Part shown: positions 33,590-41,766 of the stretch, one piece after another
How positions within the stretch are numbered: position 1 is the stretch's first letter
Layout: each line of letters starts with the position of its first letter
Source of the DNA: an uncultured Rhodocyclaceae bacterium
Lineage (GTDB): Bacteria > Pseudomonadota > Gammaproteobacteria > Burkholderiales > Rhodocyclaceae
Length of the DNA stretch: 64,000 nt
Direction of reading: 5' to 3'
NCBI GenBank assembly: GCA_907163075.1
Contig: CAJQTY010000003.1
Span: 672,637-736,636 of the forward strand
Position numbers and translations under genes: made by a program
The notes under the pieces: generated by a model
Seen by the model: only the letters and a program-made list of their open reading frames with translations
Databases searched by the model: none
What the model was told of the DNA's origin: nothing

Positions 33590-34194
33590 TCAGCACTCCC
33601 TTGCAGGTTGCCGACCTTCTTCGCGGATTTCTTGCCTGACACCACCGACTTGGGTACAACAGGTTTGGCCTTGATGTCACCATTTCGAGCCTTCTCCGGG
33701 ACCGATTTCTGTGGCTTCGCCAACTCGACCTTTGCTGGCGTCTCAACAACCTTCAAATCGACGTCTGATGCCATCAACGCCTCGACCTCGGCCATAAATT
33801 TGCCGGCGTCGGCCCGTCCATACCGACCTTTACTGTCCGGCAATGTGCTTACCAAGCCTTCATGTTTCAGTACAGCAAAGAGGAAGGATTGGTTATTGGC
33901 GGACTTGCCCTGGAAGAGTGGCGACAGAACATGTGCCGTGATGGCTATATCGCCGGGCACCTTGGCGAAAGCGTTCTGGACCTCGCTCAGTTCGACCCAT
34001 TCATTGCTGAAGAAGCCGCCGCCGGAATTGGCGAAAACGCGGAACAGGATCGCGGGTGATTCACTTTCAGGCGTACAGCCCACGTGGTAAGTCAGTGTCG
34101 ATCGCCCGGACAGAGAAGGACAGGGCGCCATCTTGAGGATTCGAACCGGAGAATTTCCGGGGATTTCTGGTACTGCTGATGCAGATTGGTTCAT
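33586..34194 (-). CDS. Uncharacterised 202-aa protein with Lys/Pro-rich tail (copy A)
   Basis: A globular N-terminal half (GRSTLTYHVGCTPESESPAILFRVFANSGGGFFSNEWVELSEVQ...) is followed by a basic low-complexity tail (KPQKSVPEKARNG...KPVVPKSVVSGKKSAKKVGN). The N-terminal half resembles uncharacterised island proteins that respond to phenotype rather than any enzyme I can name. Copy B at 54368..54976 is about 90% identical over the full length. It is translationally coupled to the 57-aa membrane gene. A nucleic-acid-binding tail is possible. Confidence 0.65.
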   Translation of the reverse strand: MNQSASAVPEIPGNSPVRILKMAPCPSLSGRSTLTYHVGCTPESESPAILFRVFANSGGGFFSNEWVELSEVQNAFAKVPGDIAITAHVLSPLFQGKSANNQSFLFAVLKHEGLVSTLPDSKGRYGRADAGKFMAEVEALMASDVDLKVVETPAKVELAKPQKSVPEKARNGDIKAKPVVPKSVVSGKKSAKKVGNLQGSAE

Positions 34195-34268
34195 GGTCGA
34201 ACTCCTTTGTGTTTACGTTGGATTGCTGCTTGGGATCAATGCTGCGTGGTTGCTTCCATATAAGATGC

Positions 34269-34499
34269 TCAGGACTGCGCATCTTCCGAGACGACCTTCC
34301 CCTCAATGGCATTGATGAGAACCTCGGGGTGCCGACGCAGAAGATCCAGTAGTGCAAGGCATTCGGCATGAGCACGAGGTAACTTTCCTTCGAACTCGAT
34401 GATTCCGGCGCGCTCCTCAAAATCTTCACGCAGGTCCTCGTCAAACTTGCTCACCATGTCGGCGACGATTGCGTCCATCGGTGCAGTACGGTTTGGCAT
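34269..34499 (-). CDS. Conserved small acidic protein (copy A)
   Basis: 76 residues from the ATG at 34499, chosen because GGAG lies six bases upstream: MPNRTAPMDAIVADMVSKFDEDLREDFEERAGIIEFEGKLPRAHAECLALLDLLRRHPEVL. Helical and acidic, without a known domain. A near-identical copy is at 55051..55281. It lies between two terminator-like hairpin regions in a small-gene operon of the mobile element. Confidence 0.65.
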   Translation of the reverse strand: MPNRTAPMDAIVADMVSKFDEDLREDFEERAGIIEFEGKLPRAHAECLALLDLLRRHPEVLINAIEGKVVSEDAQS

Positions 34500-34516
34500 A
34501 TCGAACTCCAGAAATG

Positions 34517-34550
34517 AAAAAGCCACCAAGACCGGAAAGGCCAAGGTGGC
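34517..34550 (-). terminator. Hairpin with T-run between small genes (copy A)
   Basis: On the minus strand GCCACC and GGTGGC flank an inner GGCC/GGTC pairing and are followed by five T residues. It lies between the 136-aa gene and the 76-aa gene, so it may act as a partial terminator. Conserved at 55299..55332. Confidence 0.6.
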
Positions 34551-34605
34551 AGGGGTTGGGATAGAAAGAAGGAAGTAGATTGGCCTGGATACTCGATTAC
34601 CGGCT

Positions 34606-35016
34606 TCAAGGCTCAGTCAGCTCCGGTGCAGGTACGGCATATTCGGCACACATGGATAACAATTCCGGATCGATGCCTTCGGTCTTCGGGATGAAGATGA
34701 CGATACCGAAGTCACCATCACCGGGAACAAAGACCATCTCGTAGCAGAAGGCATGTTCTTCCAGCACTTCAAATACAGGCTTGAAATCCGGATCGCCGAA
34801 ACGAGAATTGCCTATGTAGCTACTCAATATGGGACAGCCGCTTTCCTTCTCCAGCAATTCAACACCGTCGCCGGGTTCAACGACGATAAATTGGCCGTGC
34901 AGATCGGGGTCGAAGTCTTCACCGTCGCAGATATCTTCAAATCGTTGCTCGACCAAGCTGCAAATTTCAGGATCATCGATTTGATCGGTTGAACCGGGAT
35001 CACGAAGGACGAGCAT
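34606..35016 (-). CDS. Conserved acidic 136-aa protein (copy A)
   Basis: Starts MLVLRDPGSTDQIDDPEIC, with AAGGAGA six bases before the ATG. It is strongly acidic, with FEDICDGEDFDPDLHGQFIVVEPGD, GCPILSSYIG and FCYEMVFVPGDGDFGIVIFIP. No family recognised. Copy B (55388..55798) is about 95% identical. A 28-aa leader ORF overlaps its start and a terminator-like hairpin lies further upstream, so expression is probably controlled by translation coupling or attenuation. Acidic proteins on mobile elements can be DNA mimics, but nothing shows that here. Confidence 0.65.
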   Translation of the reverse strand: MLVLRDPGSTDQIDDPEICSLVEQRFEDICDGEDFDPDLHGQFIVVEPGDGVELLEKESGCPILSSYIGNSRFGDPDFKPVFEVLEEHAFCYEMVFVPGDGDFGIVIFIPKTEGIDPELLSMCAEYAVPAPELTEP

Positions 35017-35086
35017 GGCGATTCTCCTTGTTTGATTGCTTGTTAGGATTGTTGCTGCGGGGTACAAATTGACTGGTGATGCACAT
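35000..35086 (-). CDS. 28-aa leader ORF overlapping the 136-aa gene (copy A)
   Basis: A strong ribosome-binding site AGGAGG-taacc-ATG precedes a frame beginning MCITSQFVPRSNN and ending HARPS. Its stop lies 15 bp inside the next gene in another frame. Copies B (55782..55871) and C (57044..57130) keep the start, the ribosome-binding site and the QFV.RS.N core. Probably a translated leader that couples or regulates the downstream gene. Confidence 0.5.
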   Translation of the reverse strand: MCITSQFVPRSNNPNKQSNKENRHARPS

Positions 35087-35107
35087 GGTTACCTCCTGGA
35101 TGTGGAC

Positions 35108-35141
35108 AAAAAAATGCCCGGCCACAGAAATGGCAAGGCAT
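35108..35141 (-). terminator. Attenuator-like hairpin upstream of the leader ORF (copy A)
   Basis: On the minus strand ATGCC...GCCA and TGGC...GGCAT form a two-part stem followed directly by seven T residues. It ends about 20 bp before the leader-ORF ribosome-binding site, so it sits inside the 5' region of that transcript rather than after a gene. Related hairpins lie at 55898..55927 and 57153..57186. Confidence 0.55.
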
Positions 35142-35209
35142 GAGGGGGTGATGCGAACTACGTAGTGATGCGGGTTGAACTACTTGGGAAATATCGGGAG
35201 CGGAAAATG

Positions 35210-35250
35210 CTGAAAGCCCCGATGACCAAGACGGCCAAGGGGGCTTTCAG
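35210..35250. repeat. Perfect 11-bp inverted repeat in divergent region (copy A)
   Basis: CTGAAAGCCCC and GGGGCTTTCAG are separated by 19 bases. It lies between the minus-strand 136-aa gene and the plus-strand 192-aa gene. The second element has a slightly decayed version at about 55981..56015. It could be a regulatory stem or a remnant terminator. Confidence 0.5.
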
Positions 35251-35380
35251 AGGGGATGCGACGCTTTCAGTTTCTTGAGCCCATAGTGTCGCCGAAGACT
35301 CTTGTTATTGGGGCGTCTTGATTTATTGCGCGTAGAATGTAACGGTAAAAAATGCCGAAGAGCTACCTGGGGAGCACGCC

Positions 35381-35959
35381 ATGAATGAAAAGAATGACAA
35401 GGATTTTCATACAATGAATGACTCGGTTTGGCCCGAGGTCGATAGCTCTCCTGTCCGTACTGTCTATGAGCAACCGAAAAAGTTAAGTATGTTTGACAGA
35501 ATCAACGAAGCAGTTCAGCTGACAAAAGCTACGATAGCGGTCGTGGCAGACCACAAGAACACGAAGGCAGCTATTGAGTGGTCAAAGCAAACGGGGACCG
35601 AGCTAGTGAATCAGGCAACGGATATCGGGAACGGTGTTCTGCATTCGGATTTGGGGAAAGCTGCAACTAAGGGGGCCGCAATCGGTGCCGTAGCCGCAAT
35701 CCCGATACCAGTGATAGGTCCAATCGCCGGTGCCATAGTCGGCGCAGGAATTGGAGGCTATTTGAATCTTAAGCACGGGGTTGGTGGCAAATCGCCGGAT
35801 GCAGTGACCAGCGATCAAGAAATGGCACCCACAGAACACGGCCAGAGTACAGAGAGCATAATTTCTGACCTAAAGAAACTCGATGACCTCCGGCAAGGAG
35901 GTATTCTCACCGACGCCGAGTTCCAAGAACAAAAGAACAAGTTGCTAAAGCGTATCTAG
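35381..35959 (+). CDS. Glycine-zipper membrane protein with SHOCT-like C terminus (copy A)
   Basis: 192 residues. The soluble N-terminal part is MNEKNDKDFHTMNDSVWPEV; a hydrophobic glycine-rich segment lies in the middle (KGAAIGAVAAIPIPVIGPI, AGAIVGAGIGGYL); and the C-terminal SDLKKLDDLRQGGILTDAEFQEQKNKLL matches the SHOCT domain consensus. SHOCT domains often sit on membrane or secreted proteins as oligomerisation modules. Copy B (56148..56726) differs by only a few residues. The nucleotide block from here to about 36240 is almost identical to element 2, closer than the genes to its left. Confidence 0.7.
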   Translation: MNEKNDKDFHTMNDSVWPEVDSSPVRTVYEQPKKLSMFDRINEAVQLTKATIAVVADHKNTKAAIEWSKQTGTELVNQATDIGNGVLHSDLGKAATKGAAIGAVAAIPIPVIGPIAGAIVGAGIGGYLNLKHGVGGKSPDAVTSDQEMAPTEHGQSTESIISDLKKLDDLRQGGILTDAEFQEQKNKLLKRI

Positions 35960-36140
35960 GCGACTTAGCCCCTAGGGTATGCTTTCGCACTTGTTCTCCC
36001 AACAGGGCAAACGTCAGAACGGCTATGGCAAGAACGGCGCACTTCAGTGCCAAGGAAAGTACGCCGACCATAGCTGCGGTGGCTCCGAGCTTTACGAAAG
36101 ACGCGGCGAGGGTTGTTGCAAGCAAAAATGTCCAGAACAT
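35907..36140 (-). CDS. Small two-helix membrane protein (copy A, extended frame)
   Basis: 77 residues: MFWTFLLATTLAASFVKLGATAAMVGVLSLALKCAVLAIAVLTFALL, then a basic tail. The ATG has AAGGAG eight bases upstream. A related gene is at 38387..38617. Compared with copy B (56732..56908), one C is missing in a CCC/CCCC run. Copy A therefore reads on for about 18 residues and overlaps the opposing SHOCT gene, while B stops at 58 residues. The shared first 49 residues are the likely functional part. Confidence 0.6.
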   Translation of the reverse strand: MFWTFLLATTLAASFVKLGATAAMVGVLSLALKCAVLAIAVLTFALLGEQVRKHTLGAKSPRYALATCSFVLGTRRR

Positions 36141-36357
36141 TGTGAATCTCCTTTCAGTGGGGAAAAATGATTGCGGAAGCCATCATGGCAAGCTGCGCTG
36201 ACAGGTCATGTCGTTTTCTCGACGACGGAACCAAAATAGGAAAATGCTTTTGGGAAGAACTCCGAATGGCGCAGACTAAGGAGCAAGGGTGTCGAAGCTA
36301 GCTGCTGAGCAAAATCCTGAACACCTTGAAGAACTAAAGCGCAGCATGGCGCTTGCC

Positions 36358-36852
36358 CTACTGATTTACCTCTGTCTTCATGCTTTCCAACTGGGTCAGA
36401 ATGGCTTTGATTATGTAGTAGGCGTTTTCTGTCGACTCACGTCCCGTAACGAGATCTTCAATGATGGCCATCGATCGCTTGGGTGTGATGCCGCGTTTTT
36501 CAAGAACCCTTCGAAAAGTCACCAAGAAGGGTAGAGCCTTCGGATCGGATCGCTCTTTGTGTTCAATGATGACAAGGTATTTCTCAAGAGCTATTGCCCC
36601 GTCTGACGCGATCCTCTCTGACATAATTCGTCGAGAAACTCGATAGTTTAGTGCGCCACCCGCCACGGCAGCCGCTCCAATTAGCCACTCCTGAGGAATA
36701 GGTGCCGAAAGTCCAATAAGAGCGACTGCCGCGCCAAATAATGTTCCGACTGTGATGGCCCGGATGAGCCCCGGTTTCGGTCTTGGATCAATCGATGCTC
36801 CCTGAATCTTGTCGATTGTTCTTACCATCATCTCGTTGGAAATATCGCTCAT
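36358..36852 (-). CDS. Membrane protein with shared C-terminal domain (1)
   Basis: 164 residues with two hydrophobic segments (AITVGTLFGAAVALIGLSAPI and WLIGAAAVAGGALNY), then a helical C-terminal domain FRRVLEKRGITPKRSMAIIEDLVTGRESTENAYYIIKAIL. The same C-terminal pattern occurs in the neighbouring 187-aa protein (36922..37485), so the two are paralogous there. AGGAG precedes the ATG. It is the last gene of a three-gene minus-strand operon of glycine-rich membrane proteins. Function unknown. Confidence 0.62.
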   Translation of the reverse strand: MSDISNEMMVRTIDKIQGASIDPRPKPGLIRAITVGTLFGAAVALIGLSAPIPQEWLIGAAAVAGGALNYRVSRRIMSERIASDGAIALEKYLVIIEHKERSDPKALPFLVTFRRVLEKRGITPKRSMAIIEDLVTGRESTENAYYIIKAILTQLESMKTEVNQ

Positions 36853-36921
36853 CTGTTATAACTCCTAGATATTTCTCGACAGCGCGCTACAGACAAAACA
36901 ACGGGTGTGACGTCCGCATCA

Positions 36922-37485
36922 TCAGCTTGCTCGTAGAGTGGCTTCGATAAGCGAATACGCTTCAGAAACCGCCATGCGCCCGTTTTCGACATTGTCAATA
37001 AGCGCAAAAGCCTTCTGTGGCCTCAATGCGTCTTTGTCGACGAGTTCTCGAAGTGCAGCAATAAACTCGGTGCGCTCTGGAACCCCAACCTGTTCGAATT
37101 GCTCCTTATGCTTCAGTTCGCGGAGGCGTTCCTGATAGAAAGCCTGTAACTCCCTCTTTCGTCCCTCAGAAATACCGCCGCCGTGAATTAGGCGCGATAC
37201 CCCATATACCAAGGCACCTCCACCAATGGCAGCCCCAACGACCCAACCGATGGGCGTGGCGGCAACCGCTGTGATTCCTACCCAAGACGCTGCAGTTGTA
37301 AGTGCAGGAATCGCAGTCGCTCCAGCAATCCCTGCAACCGTGCCCGCCGCTGCAACTCCTAGCCCTATACCAACGCCAGTTATTCCGATATCGCCAAGGA
37401 TTCTGCTCCGATCGTTCGGCTTGCGTTGCAGTTCATCAATCACAGTTAGCAACTGCTTCTTGGTTATTGACTTGGCGGCACCCAT
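36922..37485 (-). CDS. Glycine-zipper membrane protein with shared C-terminal domain (2)
   Basis: 187 residues. The N-terminal TKKQLLTVIDELQRKPNDR helix is followed by a long glycine/alanine-rich hydrophobic region (VGIGLGVAAAGTVAGIAG and WVVGAAIGGGALVYGVSRLI), then a charged segment and the domain FIAALRELVDKDALRPQKAFALIDNVENGRMAVSEAYSLIEATL shared with 36358..36852. AGGAG lies nine bases before the ATG. The gene starts 12 bp after the 37498..38010 gene. Glycine-zipper regions can form membrane-permeable oligomers; no specific function is known. Confidence 0.62.
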   Translation of the reverse strand: MGAAKSITKKQLLTVIDELQRKPNDRSRILGDIGITGVGIGLGVAAAGTVAGIAGATAIPALTTAASWVGITAVAATPIGWVVGAAIGGGALVYGVSRLIHGGGISEGRKRELQAFYQERLRELKHKEQFEQVGVPERTEFIAALRELVDKDALRPQKAFALIDNVENGRMAVSEAYSLIEATLRAS

Positions 37486-37497
37486 CTGGTTTGGCTC

Positions 37498-38010
37498 CTA
37501 AATAACGATTTCGTCCATCACAGCTCGAATTGTGTCAATAAACAATTTGAAAAATTCACGGGTAACTTCAATGACATCTTGAGTAACGGAAATGAAACCG
37601 AAATCGCCATCGCTACTGTGACCGTTTGCTTTATCAAGCCGATGACCGGCGACGGCTCCGACCACAATTCCTAGCGGTAGAGCAATTGGGGCAAGGATTG
37701 GCCCAAGAAAAGGAATTGATGCGATAAGTGAAGACACCGCAGCACCTAACGCTATACCCACAGCCAAATTCGGGTGCGCCTTGACGAACTCAATGAGTTT
37801 GATGAGGAGGATCTTTCCCAGATTGATGGCCTTTGCTCCCACCTTTGCCGTCAAGTCGCCCAGTTGTTTCAGCCTGATGGCAATTTCTGAGGGAAAGCCG
37901 CTCTCGCGAAGCCAAATATAAAGATCACTGCTACTCACGGCTTCGGCATCTGCGTGCCAGAGCGCCAATTCAAGTGATGCCTGCGCACGTGTCATTGCTG
38001 GTGTTTTCAT
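37498..38010 (-). CDS. Glycine-rich membrane protein, first gene of trio
   Basis: 170 residues from the ATG at 38010, chosen for GGGGGA just upstream. A soluble helical N terminus (AMTRAQASLELALWHADAEAVSSSDLYIWLRESGF) is followed by a hydrophobic glycine-rich core (LAVGIALGAAVSSLIASIPF, then GPILAPIALPLGIVVGAVAG) and a C-terminal helix FFKLFIDTIRAVMDEIVI. No family recognised. It heads the operon with 36922..37485 and 36358..36852. Confidence 0.62.
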   Translation of the reverse strand: MKTPAMTRAQASLELALWHADAEAVSSSDLYIWLRESGFPSEIAIRLKQLGDLTAKVGAKAINLGKILLIKLIEFVKAHPNLAVGIALGAAVSSLIASIPFLGPILAPIALPLGIVVGAVAGHRLDKANGHSSDGDFGFISVTQDVIEVTREFFKLFIDTIRAVMDEIVI

Positions 38011-38141
38011 GAGATCCCCCGTCAATTTTCTTGAAGGCCAAGAAGGCTTGCCCCATTATTTATTGCAGCTTATTTGTCATAGTTATCATATACCCATGAT
38101 TTTGGTAGGGTGAGACTTTATCAACGGAACAGCGCCTGCTT

Positions 38142-38390
38142 TTACTCTTTACTCGTTAGGATTTTGAAAGCATCGTTGCCACAGTCACGTTCTGCATCCT
38201 GGACAAGTTTGTTGTAGGTGGCATTGATCCCTATTCCTACCGAATACCCAATACGACTGGCGCATTGGTACAAAATTTTCGGCGCACCCATTTTCCTGTA
38301 ATTCTCGTAAAACTCATCATCAACCCCACCAGGATTACTGCAGGCAGCCAGCAAGCCGCCAATGCAACCCACCATCAAGAATTGCTTCAT
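38142..38390 (-). CDS. Small lipoprotein
   Basis: 82 residues: MKQFLMVGCIGGLLAAC is a lipoprotein signal with lipobox LAAC, so the mature protein begins at Cys 17 and is membrane-anchored. The mature part has three further cysteines, which may form disulfides. GGAGG lies nine bases upstream. The ATG overlaps the stop of the small membrane protein 38387..38617, so the two are coupled. Function unknown. Confidence 0.7.
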   Translation of the reverse strand: MKQFLMVGCIGGLLAACSNPGGVDDEFYENYRKMGAPKILYQCASRIGYSVGIGINATYNKLVQDAERDCGNDAFKILTSKE

Positions 38391-38617
38391 CTTTGTGTTC
38401 CTCCGTCATTTTGTCTTTGGTTAGCCCCACTTGTTGGGTATGTCGTCCGTTCTTGTGTCCCGAAGACTTTCCTCCAAAGCAAGGTGATAACGAGTCCGGC
38501 AATGATCAGCAACGCGAGATACAAAAAGCTGGACAGAACAGTAACCATCACGGAGAGCGCCCCCAGTTTCACCAGCATGAGGGCAAGAGTCGTTATCAGA
38601 ATGGCTATCCAAAACAT
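38387..38617 (-). CDS. Small two-helix membrane protein, paralogue of 35907..36140
   Basis: 76 residues from the ATG at 38617 (AGGAG seven bases upstream): MFWIAILITTLALMLVKLGALSVMVTVLSSFLYLALLIIAGLVITLLWRKVFG, then a polar tail. It shares the MFWxxLLxTTLAxxxVKLGAxxxMVxVLS pattern with the small membrane protein in the duplicated block. A longer frame upstream is open but lacks a ribosome-binding site. Coupled to the lipoprotein gene. Confidence 0.65.
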   Translation of the reverse strand: MFWIAILITTLALMLVKLGALSVMVTVLSSFLYLALLIIAGLVITLLWRKVFGTQERTTYPTSGANQRQNDGGTQR

Positions 38618-38815
38618 GCTATTTCTCCTATCGGTGGGTGAATGAATCGCCGTAATAATCATGCAGAGGAGAGACGACAGGTGATGTCGTTTTTCGAGAT
38701 CAACCACATTCTTTAACAAACCGATGTCGCCGATCCAATCGGGATTGGAAACGACACCACCTGTCATGGTCATGGGTAATAATTGCATCTCGTTGATTGC
38801 GGACTGACCACACAT

Positions 38816-39709
38816 ATGACATCAAGCAACCATGACACCTTGGTCTATCGCCTTGCTCAGATGCTGGTCAAACTCAATCAAGGTGAAAAGCTTGACCCGC
38901 AGGCACTGGCCGATGAGTTCGGTGTCAATCTACGAACCATCCAGCGCGACCTGAATGCACGCTTTGCTTACTTGCCGTTGCAAAAGGTTGATGGGCGCTA
39001 TCATCTCGACCCTGCCTTTCTCGGCAAGCTGAGTACAAAGGACATTGAGCGGTTTGCGGGACTTGCCGGTGTACGTGGTTTGTTCCCATCACTGTCGGAT
39101 GAATTTCTCCGAGATATTTTCGATACCCGAATACAGTCCGCGCTGCTCGTCAAGGGGCACCATTACGAGAACATGGCGGGAAAGGAAGCGCTTTTCCGTG
39201 ATCTCGAAAAGGCAATCATTGGCCGTCACCAGATTGAGCTCGACTACCTCAAAGCAGAAGGCAAGAAGTTCTACGCGGCTGTTTCGCCCTACAAGTTGAT
39301 CAACAACAAAGGCGTCTGGTATCTGGCGGCACTTGATGGTGAAAAGCTCAAGGCGTTCAGCTTCACGAAAATCGCCCGGTTACGATTGCTTGAAACCTCC
39401 TTCACGTGGTCACAGAAAATCGACAAGCAGCTTGCCGAAGAGGACGGTATCTGGCTGTCTGACGAGAAACAGGAAATTGTGCTGAAGATTGGCCGAGAGG
39501 TGGCGAGTTACTTCAAGCGACGCCGATTGATCGCCAATCAAGTCATCGAGAAAGAGCTTGAGGATGGCGGCCTTATTATTTCCGCCAAAGTTGGGCATAC
39601 AAACCAAATCCTGCCGATCGTTCGCTACTGGATTCCGCACGTTCGCATTATCAGCCCCGAGACGCTACAAGTCGAAATGGAGCAAGGGTTAGCAGAGTAT
39701 TTGAATTGA
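38816..39709 (+). CDS. WYL-domain transcriptional regulator (element 1)
   Basis: 297 residues with an N-terminal HTH (RLAQMLVKLNQGEKLDPQALADEFGVNLRTIQRDLNAR), a WYL domain (YKLINNKGVWYLAALDGEKLKAFSFTKIARLRLLETSF) and a WCX C terminus. It is a different regulator from the one at 25190. The ATG at 38816 gives the usual distance to the HTH. A perfect 15-bp palindrome lies between its stop and the next gene and is a candidate operator. It stands among membrane-protein cargo genes and probably controls them. Confidence 0.85.
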   Translation: MTSSNHDTLVYRLAQMLVKLNQGEKLDPQALADEFGVNLRTIQRDLNARFAYLPLQKVDGRYHLDPAFLGKLSTKDIERFAGLAGVRGLFPSLSDEFLRDIFDTRIQSALLVKGHHYENMAGKEALFRDLEKAIIGRHQIELDYLKAEGKKFYAAVSPYKLINNKGVWYLAALDGEKLKAFSFTKIARLRLLETSFTWSQKIDKQLAEEDGIWLSDEKQEIVLKIGREVASYFKRRRLIANQVIEKELEDGGLIISAKVGHTNQILPIVRYWIPHVRIISPETLQVEMEQGLAEYLN

Positions 39710-39760
39710 GTTTCGAAAGAGCAAGTCAGGATGACTGTTGAAGCGCTTCTTTTATAACCT

Positions 39761-39775
39761 TGCGGTAATACCGCA
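39761..39775. promoter_or_regulatory. Palindromic operator-like site
   Basis: TGCGGTAATACCGCA is a 15-bp palindrome, followed by TATAAG, 20 bp before the start of the split zinc-ribbon gene and 52 bp after the WYL gene. It is well placed for repression of the downstream gene. Confidence 0.5.
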
Positions 39776-39795
39776 TTATAAGAAAGGTAAGTAAC

Positions 39796-40055
39796 ATGAC
39801 GATGATCAAATGCGACGAATGTGGTAAGGACATTTCTGATAAAGCAGCGAGTTGTATCGGATGCGGTGCGCCAATTATCAGTGCGTCGAAGATTGAGTTC
39901 GTCAGTACTCCAAGTAACGGTAGTTTCGGTGATTTCAATGCGATTTTTGGCACACTAAGAGATAAAACGTCGACTGCCATCGGTGACGCCAGCAAGCTCG
40001 GAAAGCGGGTATTCAAATCACAAGCAGAGAAGGATGCTGAAGCCGTCGCAGAATT
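39796..40055 (+). pseudogene. Zinc-ribbon glycine-zipper protein, N-terminal part (split by IS66)
   Basis: Begins MTMIKCDECGKDISDKAASCIGCGAPI, a four-cysteine zinc ribbon, then a polar region ending EKDAEAVAEL. The frame runs into the IS66 insertion through the 8-bp duplication GCAGAATT and stops within one codon. Joining it to 42504..43128 gives a continuous 294-residue frame. AAAGG precedes the start. The truncated 87-aa product might still be made. Confidence 0.85.
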
Positions 40056-40082
40056 GTAAGCGCGTAACGCCCCCACGTACCT

Positions 40083-41693
40083 TTATGGTGAGATTGGTGG
40101 TATCAGACCCGGGCGTATCGGCAACAGCGAGTCGATCTGATTGTTGCGGCACGTTGGCAACTTCTCCAAGGTTTCACGCAGCCAAGCGGCCGGATCAAGT
40201 CCATTGAGCTTGGCGGTGGCGAGCAGGGTCTGAATCGCGGCGGCGCGTTTTCCAGCGCGTTCCGATCCGACGAAAAGCCAGTTCTTTTTCCCGATGGCAA
40301 TCGGCCGAATGATGTTCTCAACCGGATTGTTGTCGATTGGCAAACATCCGTCCGTGGCATAGCGACGCAAGGCCGTCCAGCGCCGAAGGCTGTAATCGAT
40401 GGCTTTCGCGCTTCCTCCGCCATTTGCTACCGTCACCCGAACCCGTAGCAGCCAGTCGTGCATCGAGTGCAGCAACGGCAGCGCCTCATCCCGGCGTAAT
40501 TGCGCGCGTGCCGCGGCGTCCATATGTGCTCCCTGCTTCTCAACCGCGTACAACACCGCGATTCGGCTCAACGCCTCCAGCGCCATCGGATTGGCGTGGG
40601 CCGCATTCAGATCGAAGAATTTCCGGCGCGCATGCGCCAGACAGGCAAGCTCCGTCACCCCCTTGGCAAACAACGCTTTGTAACCTGAGAAATCATCAAC
40701 CATGAGATGACCCTGCCACCCATCCAGGAAATCTCGGGCATGTTGTCCGGCGCGACTGGTCTGGTAATCAAAGACGACGATCGGCGGCCCGGTCTCCAGT
40801 ACATTGCTGCGATAGGCCCAAAGATACGCCCGTTTCGTCTTGCCTTTCCCGGGATCGAGCTGCGCGACCGGTGTTTCATCGGCATGCAGCACCGCCCGCT
40901 CGAGCAGCAGCGCGGCCAGGCGATCAGCGAGCGGTTGCAGGGACACGCCGATCCGGCCGACCCATTCGGCCAGGGTGGAGCGCGACAGAATGACCCGCTC
41001 GCGCGCCGCGATCTGCTCCAGCCGGTAGAGCGGCAGATGGTCCATGTACTTGCCGATGATCAGCCAGACGTACAAACCGACCGCGGCCAGGCCACCATCG
41101 ATCACCGCTGGCGGGATCGGCGCGGCAGACACCGTCTCACAGGCACGGCAGGCGTACTGCGGACGGATGTGACGATGAACGAAGAAACGAGCTGGTTCGA
41201 CATCGAGCTGTTCGCTAATGTCCTCACCGATCTTGACCAGATCCTTACCACATTGACCGCACGTGCAGGACTCCGGTTCGTGACGGTGTTCGATGCGGGG
41301 CAGGTGCTCAGGCAAGGGTTGGCGACCGGCACGAGGGCGAATCGTTGGCGGTGCTGCCAGGGATGCCGGTACACCGAGCAGTCGCCTGGCCAGTTCATCC
41401 GCCGCCGCGGCGCTATCGCTGGCCAGCGTTTCCTGGAACAAATCGCGTTGCTCGACCGACAGCGCTTCGCTGCTGGCCCCGAACCGCATCCGGCGCAGAT
41501 GGGCCAGTTCCAGCGTGAGGGCCTGGATCTTGGCCTTGGCGGCGAACAATTCAGTGTCGCGTTCGGTGACTTGCTGACGGGCTTTTGCGGCGTCATTTTG
41601 GACTTGGTCGAGCAGCGTTTGAACGGCGTCCGTGATCCAAAGTGAGAGCGACGGGTCAGGGTTAAATCGAGCCAGTTCAGCATTAAAATCCAT
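40083..41693 (-). CDS. tnpC: IS66-family transposase TnpC
   Basis: 536 residues with IS66 TnpC features: an N-terminal leucine-zipper-like helix (AKARQQVTERDTELFAAKAKIQALTLELAHLRRMRFG), the zinc-binding CTCGQCGKDLVKIGEDISEQLDVEPARFFV motif, and the DDE catalytic domain with VLHADETPV, HLMVDDFSGYKAL and the C-terminal DNNPVENIIRPIAIGKKNWLF block. It catalyses transposition together with TnpA and TnpB. The length is normal for the family. Confidence 0.93.
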   Translation of the reverse strand: MDFNAELARFNPDPSLSLWITDAVQTLLDQVQNDAAKARQQVTERDTELFAAKAKIQALTLELAHLRRMRFGASSEALSVEQRDLFQETLASDSAAAADELARRLLGVPASLAAPPTIRPRAGRQPLPEHLPRIEHRHEPESCTCGQCGKDLVKIGEDISEQLDVEPARFFVHRHIRPQYACRACETVSAAPIPPAVIDGGLAAVGLYVWLIIGKYMDHLPLYRLEQIAARERVILSRSTLAEWVGRIGVSLQPLADRLAALLLERAVLHADETPVAQLDPGKGKTKRAYLWAYRSNVLETGPPIVVFDYQTSRAGQHARDFLDGWQGHLMVDDFSGYKALFAKGVTELACLAHARRKFFDLNAAHANPMALEALSRIAVLYAVEKQGAHMDAAARAQLRRDEALPLLHSMHDWLLRVRVTVANGGGSAKAIDYSLRRWTALRRYATDGCLPIDNNPVENIIRPIAIGKKNWLFVGSERAGKRAAAIQTLLATAKLNGLDPAAWLRETLEKLPTCRNNQIDSLLPIRPGLIPPISP

Positions 41694-41766
41694 GCCATCA
41701 TTATACTCTTCAAAAGTCCTGAAAGCACTGCAAATAGGTCGTTACAGAAGAATTGAGTCACCTTCT

